This document shows positions 25,243-33,361 of a stretch of DNA of 43,748 nucleotides, in pieces. Under the pieces are notes generated by a model. That model saw nothing but the letters and a program-made list of their open reading frames with translations. It ran no database searches and was not told the origin of the DNA. Position numbers and translations under genes: made by a program. Source of the stretch: CAVAWX01 sp963614215 (lineage in GTDB: Bacteria > Actinomycetota > Coriobacteriia > Coriobacteriales > QAMH01); contig CAVECB010000015.1 of assembly GCA_963614215.1 (NCBI GenBank), positions 1 through 43,748 of the forward strand, written 5' to 3'. Position 1 is the stretch's first letter; each line of letters starts with the position of its first letter.

Positions 25243-26580
25243 ATGATTTACCTGCGCCAAATACTCAAGCAGCCTGTGCTCGACTCCGATGGGAGCGAGA
25301 TTGGGCGCATCAGCGACCTCGCCATCGCCACGGGCGAGGTCTTTCCGCGCGTCACCTCTCTGGCTTTCGTGGGTCCGGGGCACACGCCCTTCATGATCTC
25401 GTGGCGCAAGTACGTGCGCGACTTCACCGACGATGCCATACACCTGAAGGTTCCGACCAAGGACATACGCTTCAGCTACCTCCAGCCCGACGAGGTCTTG
25501 CTCGCGCGCGACTTGCTCGACAAGCAGATCGTGGACACGCAGGGCATGAAGGTCGTGCGGGTCAACGACCTGAAGCTTTCCGATTCCGGTGTGGGGATGC
25601 GCCTGCTGGGCGCCGAGACAGGCCTGCGCGGCCTGCTCTGGGGCATCGCGCCGTGGTTCGAAAAACTCGTCTTCGCCATATCGAAGGCGCTCGGCCATCC
25701 GCTAAAGGAAAAGCTCATCGCGTGGAACTACATGGAGCTTATTGAGCGCGACATGTCGCAGATAAAGCTCTCCGTCAGCCATCGCCGCCTGCACGACATG
25801 CACCCGGCCGACGTCGCCGACATCATCGAGCAGCTCGACCCGCAGCAGCGCCAAAGCGTGTTTGAGCACTTGGACGCCGAGCAGGCTGCCGACACGATCG
25901 CCGAGCTCGAAGACGAGGTGCAGGCCGACGTCATCGACGACATGGACGAGCGCCAGGGCGCTGCGCTGCTCAACGAGATGGATCCCGACGACGCTGCCGA
26001 CATCATCGGCGATTTGGACTACGAAAAGGCCGAGACGCTGCTGAAGTTCATGGGCGTGCGCGAGGAGGCCACGGTGCGCGCGCTGCTGGGGTATCGCGAA
26101 AAGACTGCCGGCGGCATCATGACCACCGATTATGTGGCCGTCGACGAGGGCTCGACCGTCCAAGACGCCATCGCCTTGCTGCGCGAGCTGGGCGACGACG
26201 CGGAAAACATCCACTACCTGTACACGACGACGGCCGACAACGTCTTGACCGGCGTGCTCAGCCTGCGCACTCTGGTGGTGAGCGACCCCGGCGAGCAGCT
26301 GGCCACCATTGCCTACAAGGATCTCGTCACCACGGCGCCCGAGACTGACCAGGAGGAGTGCGCCGAGACCATACGCAAATACGACCTGCTCGCCCTGCCT
26401 GTCGTGGACGAGCGCGGCGTGCTGCTGGGGCTGGTCACGGTCGACGACGCCATGGACGTCGTGGACGAGGAGCACGAGGAGGACCTGCAGCAGCGCTCCA
26501 TCTTCAGCCCGTGGGTCATCGGCCTTGGGGTCGCGCTGCTCGCCGTCATCGTCGTCCTCGTCTTTTTGTTGATGCGCTAG
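25243..26580 (+). CDS. PRC-barrel / MgtE-N / CBS-pair protein with one C-terminal membrane helix
   Basis: The 445-residue protein has two PRC-barrel-like segments (about residues 5-75 and 80-160), an MgtE-type intracellular helical domain (about 185-285, with repeats such as HPADVADIIEQLDP and DPDDAADIIGDLDY), a CBS pair (about 290-410, ending VTVDDAMDVVDEEHEED) and a single helix at 425-444. In MgtE channels the N and CBS domains sense Mg2+, but here the five-helix channel is missing. The next gene, an Nramp-related Mg transporter, starts 3 bases later, so this protein probably senses Mg2+ and controls that transporter. The start has no clear ribosome-binding site and lies 90 bases after the gap, so it could be a later codon or a leaderless start. 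Confidence 0.85.
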   Translation: MIYLRQILKQPVLDSDGSEIGRISDLAIATGEVFPRVTSLAFVGPGHTPFMISWRKYVRDFTDDAIHLKVPTKDIRFSYLQPDEVLLARDLLDKQIVDTQGMKVVRVNDLKLSDSGVGMRLLGAETGLRGLLWGIAPWFEKLVFAISKALGHPLKEKLIAWNYMELIERDMSQIKLSVSHRRLHDMHPADVADIIEQLDPQQRQSVFEHLDAEQAADTIAELEDEVQADVIDDMDERQGAALLNEMDPDDAADIIGDLDYEKAETLLKFMGVREEATVRALLGYREKTAGGIMTTDYVAVDEGSTVQDAIALLRELGDDAENIHYLYTTTADNVLTGVLSLRTLVVSDPGEQLATIAYKDLVTTAPETDQEECAETIRKYDLLALPVVDERGVLLGLVTVDDAMDVVDEEHEEDLQQRSIFSPWVIGLGVALLAVIVVLVFLLMR

Positions 26581-26583
26581 GGG

Positions 26584-28011
26584 ATGCGCGTGGTGCGAGG
26601 CACGGACAAGCGGGCGGGTAAAGCGGGCGGCACGCGCAACACGCGCGCCAAGGACCGCCGCCACGTCACCCCCGCCAAGCAGCAGCGCCGCAGCAAAACC
26701 GAGCGTCGTCGCCGCGAGGCCGAGCGCGTGCAGGCCGTCGCCGACGCCGCCCCCGAACAAGACGCCGGCCGCCAGGCGCCGCGTCGCAAGCGCGGGCGCG
26801 TCCTCGTGGTGCTGGCCGCGCTGGGCCCGGGTGTGGTTGCGGCCATGGCGGGCAACGATGCTGGCGGCATCTCCACCTACTCGACCATCGGCGCGAACTA
26901 CGGCTACGGCACCCTGTGGATCATCCCCATCATGGCGCTCATGCTGGCCGTCGTGCAGGAGGGCACGGCGCGCATGGGCGCCGTTACGGGCAAGGGATTT
27001 GCCTCGATGATCCGCGAGACCTTCGGCGTGCGCCCGGCCTCGCTTGCCATGCTTGCGCTGCTCGTGGCAAACACGGCGACGACGTTTTCCGAGTTCGCGG
27101 GTATCGCCGCCGGCATGGAGCTGTTCGGCGTGAGCAAGTACATCAGCGTGCCCGTCGCGGCGCTCGTCGTGTGGCTGCTCGTCATGGGCGGCAGCTACAA
27201 GCGCGTGGAAAAGGTGCTGCTCGCCATCTCTTGCGTGTTCGTCACCTACATAGTCGCGGCGTTTCTCGCCGGCCCTGACTGGGGCGAGGTGGCGCAGGCG
27301 ACCGTCGTGCCGCACGTGCAAGGCGACGCCGCCTTCATCAGCCTGATCATCGCGACGGTGGGCACGACCATTGCGCCGTGGATGATTTTCCTCACCCAAA
27401 ACAACGTCGTGGACAAGGGCGTGACGGTCGACGAGCTGGGGCCGGAGCGCATCGACGCCATCGGTGGGGCCATTGTGGCCTGCGCGGTCGCCTGGTTCAT
27501 CATCATCACGACGGGCACGGTGCTGTTCCCGCAAGGCGTCGGGGTGGACAGCGCCGAGAGCGCCGCCGCCGCGCTTGCCCCCATCGCAGGACCTTACGCG
27601 AGCGTGCTCTTTGCCGTAGGGCTTGTGGCCGCGAGTTTTCTGGCCGCCTGCGTCTTGCCGCTCGTCACGGCCAGCGCCGTGTGCGAGGCCTTCGGCTGGG
27701 AGCGCGGCGTGGATAGCACCTGGCACGACGCGCCGGCTTTCAAGGGCATGTACACGGGCATCATCGTCGCGTCCGTGGCCGTCGTTTTGCTGCCGGGCGT
27801 GGACCTGATGGGCGTCATGCTGCTCGCCCAATTCATCAGCGGCGTCCTTTTGCCGGTGCTGCTCGTCTTCATGGTGAAGATTATGGGCGATGCGCGCATC
27901 ATGGGAAAACGGCGTTACGGGCGCGTGCTGACGACGCTCGTGTGGGCGCTCATCGTCGTGGTCTTCGCGCTGACCGTGGCGTATTTCATCATGACGGCGC
28001 TCGGGGTGTGA
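26584..28011 (+). CDS. Nramp-related magnesium transporter (NRMT-like)
   Basis: The 475-residue polytopic protein belongs to the SLC11/Nramp fold. Helix 1 reads AMAGNDAGGIST (about 87-98), with D92-A-G-G in place of the Nramp DPGN motif. Helix 6 reads VGTTIAPW (259-266), lacking the metal-binding Met of canonical MPH. These changes match the NRMT branch, whose studied member is from Eggerthella lenta and transports Mg2+. The N-terminus is an unusually long, Arg/Lys-rich cytoplasmic extension of about 70 residues. It is separated by 3 bases from the MgtE-N/CBS gene. The branch assignment is by residue pattern read by eye; Mn2+ transport is less likely. Confidence 0.82.
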   Translation: MRVVRGTDKRAGKAGGTRNTRAKDRRHVTPAKQQRRSKTERRRREAERVQAVADAAPEQDAGRQAPRRKRGRVLVVLAALGPGVVAAMAGNDAGGISTYSTIGANYGYGTLWIIPIMALMLAVVQEGTARMGAVTGKGFASMIRETFGVRPASLAMLALLVANTATTFSEFAGIAAGMELFGVSKYISVPVAALVVWLLVMGGSYKRVEKVLLAISCVFVTYIVAAFLAGPDWGEVAQATVVPHVQGDAAFISLIIATVGTTIAPWMIFLTQNNVVDKGVTVDELGPERIDAIGGAIVACAVAWFIIITTGTVLFPQGVGVDSAESAAAALAPIAGPYASVLFAVGLVAASFLAACVLPLVTASAVCEAFGWERGVDSTWHDAPAFKGMYTGIIVASVAVVLLPGVDLMGVMLLAQFISGVLLPVLLVFMVKIMGDARIMGKRRYGRVLTTLVWALIVVVFALTVAYFIMTALGV

Positions 28012-28048
28012 GCAGCGCGAAAACGAGATAGGGCGGGTGAAGGCGGAT

Positions 28049-28297
28049 ATGGCGAAGTGCTGGGAGACGCGCGGTTGTGAGGGACAGGACATGCAGGACT
28101 GCCCGCACGACACGGCCGGCCTGTGCCCGCGCTCGTGCCTGAAGTCCGTCTGCGACAAGCCGCAGTATGAGCGGGCGGGCGGCATGGAGATGTTCGAGGC
28201 TGCCGACGTGGACTTCTCTGCCGCGCGCAAGGAGAACTGCCACAGCTGTCGCTTCTTCCTTGCCCACGCCCCGCGTGTGCGCGGCGAGCGGGTATGA
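28049..28297 (+). CDS. small Cys-rich protein, possibly metal-binding
   Basis: The 82-residue product (MAKCWETRGCEG...) has nine cysteines in the pattern CxxxxxC, CPHxxxxLCPRSCxxxxC and CHSC near the end, with CWE at the front. This resembles small 'two-CW'-type Cys-rich proteins, which may bind an iron-sulfur cluster or zinc; the match is from memory and weak. The ATG at 28049 has GAAGG upstream. A GTG at 28037 is an alternative. It follows the NRMT gene by 37 bases in the same direction, so it may belong to the metal transport operon. Confidence 0.6.
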   Translation: MAKCWETRGCEGQDMQDCPHDTAGLCPRSCLKSVCDKPQYERAGGMEMFEAADVDFSAARKENCHSCRFFLAHAPRVRGERV

Positions 28298-28424
28298 TGG
28301 GCAAATATGGTTTTCGAGGCGCCGCGCGTCTGCAATCACGCGCGTTTTGTGCGCGAGCGTGCGGATGCGTGCGGGCGCGGCGCGTAGGCACGAGGCCGGA
28401 ACCTCTCATCGAAAGGACAGACTC

Positions 28425-29714
28425 ATGGACCTGGCACCGATGAAGATATTGCTGTTGGGCTCGGGCGGGCGCGAGCACGCTATTGCGGTCGCGCTGGCGG
28501 ACAGCCCCCTGTGCGAGGAACTGTTCATCGCTCCCGGCAACGCGGGCACGGCCGCGCTGGGGCGCAACATCGACGGCCTCGACATATGCGACGGCGCGGC
28601 GGTCGTGGCCTGTGCGCGCGAGCACGACTGCTCCTTGGTCGTCATAGGGCCTGAAGCGCCGTTGGTGGCAGGCGTTGCTGATGCGGTGCGTGCGGCGGAC
28701 CTCATGTGCTTCGGGCCGGGGGCGGCCGGCGCGCGTCTCGAAGGCTCCAAGGATTTCAGCAAGCAGTTCATGGTGCGCCACGGCCTGCCCACGGCCGCAT
28801 ATGCCACCTTTACCGACGGCGATGCGGCGCTCGCCTATCTGGAAGAGCACCCCGCTCCCATCGTGGTGAAGGCCGACGGGCTGGCGGCGGGCAAGGGCGT
28901 GACGGTGGCCGCGACCTGCGAGGAAGCGCAGACTGCGGTGCGCGAGTGCTTCGACGGGCGCTTTGGCGACGCGGGCGCCACGGTCGTGATAGAGGAGTGC
29001 CTGAGCGGCCCGGAGGCGTCGATGCTTGCGTTTGTCAGCGGCGCGGACGTCGCTTGCATGCCCGAGGCGCAAGACCACAAGCGCGCCTTCGACGGCGACG
29101 CCGGCCCCAATACGGGCGGCATGGGCGTCTACAGCCCCGTCCCCGGCGTCTCGCCGGCCGACCATGCGCGCATGGAGGAGGTCATGCAGCAGGCGGCCGC
29201 AGCCCTCGTCGAGGAGGGCATCGACTACCGCGGTGTGCTCTACGGCGGTTTCATGCTCACGAACGATGGGCCTAAGCTGCTCGAATTCAATGTGCGCTTC
29301 GGCGACCCGGAGACGCAGGTGCTGCTCGCCCGCCTGCAAAGCGACCTCGTGTACATCATGTGCGCCGTGGACCTCGGCCTGCTGGACGGCATGGAGCCGC
29401 AGTGGCGCGACGAGGCGGCGGTCTCGGTCGTGCTGGCAAGCGGCGGCTATCCCGGCTCCTACGAGAAGGGTCTTTCCATTTCCGGCATCGAAGAGGCCGA
29501 GGCCATGGCCGGCGTGCGCGTCTACCATGCGGGCACGCGGGCAGACGGCGGGCGCGTCCTCACGAACGGCGGGCGCGTGCTGAACGTGACGGCGCTGGCG
29601 CCCGGGTTTGCCGAGGCACGCGGGCGGGCCTATGCCGCGTGCGAGAAGATATCGTGGGAGGACATGTTTTTCCGCCACGACATCGGCGCGCGTGCCCTGG
29701 CGGATGCCGAGTAG
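28425..29714 (+). CDS. purD: phosphoribosylamine-glycine ligase (GAR synthetase)
   Basis: The 429-residue product has the N-terminal GSGGREHAIA (residues 11-20), the PGNAGTA segment, the ATP-grasp region (VVKADGLAAGKGV, about 147-159), QDHKRAFDGDAGPNTGGMG (about 216-234) and EFNVRFGDPETQ (about 287-298). It makes GAR in step 2 of purine synthesis. I start at ATG 28425, seven bases after GAAAGGAC; the open frame continues upstream without support. The next gene follows within 32 bases. purH lies about 7.5 kb further on. Confidence 0.96.
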   Translation: MDLAPMKILLLGSGGREHAIAVALADSPLCEELFIAPGNAGTAALGRNIDGLDICDGAAVVACAREHDCSLVVIGPEAPLVAGVADAVRAADLMCFGPGAAGARLEGSKDFSKQFMVRHGLPTAAYATFTDGDAALAYLEEHPAPIVVKADGLAAGKGVTVAATCEEAQTAVRECFDGRFGDAGATVVIEECLSGPEASMLAFVSGADVACMPEAQDHKRAFDGDAGPNTGGMGVYSPVPGVSPADHARMEEVMQQAAAALVEEGIDYRGVLYGGFMLTNDGPKLLEFNVRFGDPETQVLLARLQSDLVYIMCAVDLGLLDGMEPQWRDEAAVSVVLASGGYPGSYEKGLSISGIEEAEAMAGVRVYHAGTRADGGRVLTNGGRVLNVTALAPGFAEARGRAYAACEKISWEDMFFRHDIGARALADAE

Positions 29715-29746
29715 GTTCACCGGACGTTTTCCAGGAGGCTTTCCCC

Positions 29747-30154
29747 ATGCATTTCGACAATATCGACGAGCTGCGCGCCTACTACGCCCGCGACGAGTTC
29801 GCGCGGGAGTGCCTCGGCGCGCGCATCGATTCCTACGATTTCGAGACGCACGAGGCACGCGTCAGCATGGACGTCGACGCGCGCCACCACAACGCCTTGG
29901 GCACGGTCATGGGCGGGGTGATGTTTTCGCTGGCGGATTTCGCGCTCGCCGTGGCCTGCAACACCGACCAGCCGGATTCCTGCTCGGTAAACCACTCGAT
30001 CGACTTCATGCACATGGCAAAAGACGCGCACCTCGTTGCGTGCGCGCGCCCGGAGAAGATGGGGCGCAAGCTCGCGTTTTTCACCGTGGATGTGTGCGAC
30101 GGCACAGGAACGAAGGTCGCGCGCATGAGCGCCACTGTCTTTCGCCTTTCCTGA
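29747..30154 (+). CDS. PaaI-like hotdog-fold thioesterase
   Basis: The 135-residue product is one hotdog domain: HHNALGTVMGGVMFSLADFA (about residues 46-65) is the helix-capping motif with the likely catalytic Asp. It is followed by NHSIDFMHMAKD and FTVDVCDGTGTKVARM strands. Members hydrolyse acyl-CoA thioesters. The start is firm, with AGGAGG eight bases upstream. It sits 32 bases after purD and is likely co-transcribed, though no metabolic link to purine synthesis is evident. The substrate is unknown. Confidence 0.85.
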   Translation: MHFDNIDELRAYYARDEFARECLGARIDSYDFETHEARVSMDVDARHHNALGTVMGGVMFSLADFALAVACNTDQPDSCSVNHSIDFMHMAKDAHLVACARPEKMGRKLAFFTVDVCDGTGTKVARMSATVFRLS

Positions 30155-30315
30155 CGGGGCTGCCTGTCCGGTTCCGTTTGGCCGTGCGGCGCATGCGCGC
30201 GCGGCGCGGCACGGGTGTTGCGGTATCATCGTGGATTATGCGGTGAGGGGCGCATGCGCTTTTGGCCATCTCCTTCACCAGCCAAAACGCACGACGCGAC
30301 AGGAAGCAGCACACG

Positions 30316-32880
30316 ATGAGCGAGCACGAGTACCGTCCCCAAGACATCGAGCCCAAGTGGCAGAAGGCCTGGGAAGAGGCCGACCTCTACCATGTGGACG
30401 CCGACTCCACGCGCGAGGCCAAGTACGTGCTCGAGATGTTTCCCTACCCCAGTGGCGATTTGCACATGGGGCACGTGCGCAACTACACCATCGGTGACGT
30501 CTATGCGCGCTACCTGCACATGCGCGGCTACCAGGTGCTCCACCCCATCGGCTGGGATGCCTTCGGGCTGCCGGCCGAAAACGCCGCCATCAAGCACAAC
30601 ACGCAGCCCGCGAAGTGGACATACGCCAATATCGCGACGCAGGAGGCCTCCTTCAAGCAGATGGGTCTGTCCTACGATTGGGACCGCAAGGTCGTCACGG
30701 CAGACCCTGAGTACTACCGCTGGGGCCAGTGGTTTTTCATCCAGATGTACAAACGCGGGCTGGCCTACCGCAAGTCCAACCCCGTGAACTGGTGCCCCGG
30801 CTGCGAGACGGTGTTGGCAAACGAGCAGGTCGAGCAGGGTGAATGCTGGCGTTGCCACAGCAAGGTGGAGCATCGCGAGCTCGACCAGTGGTACCTGAAG
30901 ATCACCGACTACGCGCAGGAGCTGCTCGACGGCCTGGATGGGCTGGAGGGCTGGCCTGCGCGGGTGAAGCAGATGCAGGCCAACTGGATTGGCCGCTCCG
31001 AGGGCGCGCACGTGGATTTTGCCTTGTGCGACGCTGATGGCCAGCCCACCGACGAGACCATCACCGTCTTTACCACGAGGCCGGACACGCTGTTCGGGTG
31101 CACGTTCTTTTTGCTGGCCCCCGAGCACGAGCTGGCGCGGCGCCTCGTGGAGGGCACCGAATACGCGGCCGGCTGCGAAGAGGTGCGTGCGGCGGCCGAG
31201 GCAGCCACGGCGGTGGAGCGCACGAGCGGCACGCGCGACAAGCACGGCGCCTTCACGGGGCGCTACGTGGTCAACCCGGTCAACGGCGACAAGGTGCCCG
31301 TGTGGGTGGCCGACTACGTCCTGACCGGCTACGGTACCGGCGCCGTCATGGCCGTGCCCGCAGGCGACCAGCGCGATTTCGAATTCGCGCGCAAGTACGG
31401 CCTGCCCATCGTGCCCGTGGTCGTGGCCGAGGGCGACCCGCTGCTCGAGCGTCTGGCGGGTGAAGAGGGGCGCGTCGTCGAGGACGTGGACTGGGACGCG
31501 GCCTGCGACGAGCCGGGCGTCATGGTGCAGTCCGGGCAGTTCACCGGCATGCGCGGCGGCAAGGGCAGCGAGGGCGCGGCGGCCGTCACGGCGTGGCTTG
31601 AAGAGCGCGGCTGCGGCGAGGCCACGGTCAATTTCCGTCTGCGCGACTGGCTTGTCTCGCGCCAGCGCTACTGGGGCAACCCCATCCCCATGGTCTATTG
31701 CGACACGTGCGGCATCGTGCCCGAGGCCGAGGAGAACCTGCCCGTCGAGCTGCCGCGCGACCTGCGCATCGCCGACGGCCAGACCCTGCGCGATGTGCCC
31801 GAATTCTACGAGTGCCGCTGCCCGAAGTGTGGAGGGCCTGCGCACCGCGAGACCGACACTATGGACACCTTCACCTGCTCGAGCTGGTACTTCCTGCGCT
31901 ATACCGACCCGAAAAACGACACGCTGCCGTTTTCCAAGGAGGCCGCCGGGCGCTTCATGCCGGTGGACCAGTATATCGGCGGCATCGAGCATGCCATCTT
32001 GCACCTGCTGTATTCGCGTTTCTGGACGCGCGTCGCCCGCGATTTGGGGCTCGTGGATTTCGACGAGCCGTTCACCAACCTGCTCACGCAGGGCATGGTC
32101 AAAGACGAGCACGGCGAGGTGATGAGCAAGTCGAAGGGCAACGTCGTGGCGCCCGAGGACGTGCGCGCGCGCTACGGGATCGATGCGGTGCGCGCCTGCA
32201 TCATGTTCATGGCGCCGCCCGACAAAGACCTGTTGTGGAACGAGGACGGCCTGGCCGGCATGGCGCGCTACCTGCAGCGCGTGTGGGGGCAGGTGTGGCA
32301 GCTGTGCGAGGACGCGGGCGCGGGTGAAGGTGCGGGCGCGGGCGAAGGTGCCGGCGGCGCTTCCGGTGAGGCTTCTGGCGAGGCCCCGGCCGTCAAGGCG
32401 CTCGTGCGCCAGATGCACGCGAGCATCAAGAAAGCCAGCGCCGACATCGAGCGCTTCAACTTCAATACGGCCATCTCGGCGCACATGGAACTTGCCAACG
32501 CAGTGGGCGACTATTTGAAGCTGCCGGCCACGCAGCGCGACGTGGAGCTATCCAAGCGGGTGGCGCGCGTGCAGGTGCTTTTGCTCGCGCCGTACGCGCC
32601 GCATTGGGCCGAGGAGCTGTGGCACGAGGCGCTAGGCGAGGAGGGCAGCGTCTACGACCAGGCGTGGCCGACCTTCGACGAGAGCGCGCTCGTGGCCGAT
32701 GTGGTCGAGCGCGCCGTCATCGTGGGTGGCAAACCGCGCGCGCACATCGAGACGCCTGTCGACGCGAGCGAAGAAGAGGTTGTCGCGGCGGCGCTTGCGG
32801 CGGTGGAGTCGCGCCTTGCGGGCAAGACCGTGCGCAAGACCATCGTCGCCGGCAACGTGGTGAACATCGTCGCGAACTAG
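30316..32880 (+). CDS. leuS: leucyl-tRNA synthetase
   Basis: The 854-residue product has the class I HIGH-type motif in PYPSGDLHMGHVRNYTIGD (about residues 43-61), the zinc-like CxxC segment of the ZN-1 domain (WCPGCETV), the editing domain with TTRPDTLFGCTFF, the DTMDTFTCSSWYFLRY block and the signature MSKSKGN (about 603-609). It attaches leucine to tRNA-Leu and edits mischarged products. I start at ATG 30316 after AGGAAG. A Gly/Ala/Glu-rich insertion (about 673-697, with GAGAGEGAGG) lies between the catalytic core and the anticodon-binding domain and is not part of the common fold. Confidence 0.97.
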   Translation: MSEHEYRPQDIEPKWQKAWEEADLYHVDADSTREAKYVLEMFPYPSGDLHMGHVRNYTIGDVYARYLHMRGYQVLHPIGWDAFGLPAENAAIKHNTQPAKWTYANIATQEASFKQMGLSYDWDRKVVTADPEYYRWGQWFFIQMYKRGLAYRKSNPVNWCPGCETVLANEQVEQGECWRCHSKVEHRELDQWYLKITDYAQELLDGLDGLEGWPARVKQMQANWIGRSEGAHVDFALCDADGQPTDETITVFTTRPDTLFGCTFFLLAPEHELARRLVEGTEYAAGCEEVRAAAEAATAVERTSGTRDKHGAFTGRYVVNPVNGDKVPVWVADYVLTGYGTGAVMAVPAGDQRDFEFARKYGLPIVPVVVAEGDPLLERLAGEEGRVVEDVDWDAACDEPGVMVQSGQFTGMRGGKGSEGAAAVTAWLEERGCGEATVNFRLRDWLVSRQRYWGNPIPMVYCDTCGIVPEAEENLPVELPRDLRIADGQTLRDVPEFYECRCPKCGGPAHRETDTMDTFTCSSWYFLRYTDPKNDTLPFSKEAAGRFMPVDQYIGGIEHAILHLLYSRFWTRVARDLGLVDFDEPFTNLLTQGMVKDEHGEVMSKSKGNVVAPEDVRARYGIDAVRACIMFMAPPDKDLLWNEDGLAGMARYLQRVWGQVWQLCEDAGAGEGAGAGEGAGGASGEASGEAPAVKALVRQMHASIKKASADIERFNFNTAISAHMELANAVGDYLKLPATQRDVELSKRVARVQVLLLAPYAPHWAEELWHEALGEEGSVYDQAWPTFDESALVADVVERAVIVGGKPRAHIETPVDASEEEVVAAALAAVESRLAGKTVRKTIVAGNVVNIVAN

Positions 32881-33038
32881 CGCAGTTTACGCAGTGCCTG
32901 CACGCACGGGCGCGTGTGGACGAGCGTGTGGGCGCGGCCGTGAAGTTTTATCTACGCACGGGCCGCGCAATCCGCTATACTCTGTCTTCGCGCCGCGCGG
33001 CTTTCGGCTTTCGTTCGTTGCCCGCGGATGCGTTTTGT

Positions 33039-33114
33039 GCCGTTGTAGCTCAGCTGGTAGAGCACCGCTCTCGTAAAGCGGGGGTCCAGAGTTCGAGTCT
33101 CTGCGACGGCACCA
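33039..33114 (+). tRNA. tRNA-Thr (anticodon CGT)
   Basis: GCCGTTG pairs with CGACGGC. The loop CTCGTAA gives CGT, the T arm is CAGAGTTCGAGTCTCTG, discriminator A and encoded CCA are present. A -10-like TATACT at 32976-32981 lies upstream. Confidence 0.97.
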
Positions 33115-33125
33115 TGTATTTTCGA

Positions 33126-33152
33126 GGGTCGTCCGCGCCGGGCGGCCCTTTT
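33126..33152 (+). terminator. terminator of tRNA-Thr
   Basis: GGGTCGTCCG pairs with CGGGCGGCCC (two G-U pairs) around a 3-base loop, then TTTT. Confidence 0.8.
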
Positions 33153-33361
33153 GCTTTTTCGCCGGCACCGGCGCTCGCTTTCGCTGTGGGGCCTGCGCCC
33201 GCTTGTACCGGCCAGACCCCTTCACCATCCACATGCTCTGCCACCTGCCGCTGCCACCCACGCCCGCTTTCACCCGGCTTGTTCACGCCATGTCCACACG
33301 ATGGCATGACATTAGGATAAAATAAGCCAGTTTAGACTCGCTATCTGGAGGTATGTTCGGC

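Noticed and set aside
25702..28335. An 877-codon open frame on the minus strand
   Set aside because: It lies opposite the MgtE-like and NRMT genes. Its Arg/His-rich product is typical of the antisense of GC-rich coding sequence.
30226..32484. A 752-codon minus-strand frame opposite leuS
   Set aside because: Antisense shadow of leuS. It has no motifs and no ribosome-binding site.
33353..33361. An earlier ATG for the M28-like gene
   Set aside because: The GGAGGT ribosome-binding site directly touches this ATG, so the ATG at 33362 is better placed.
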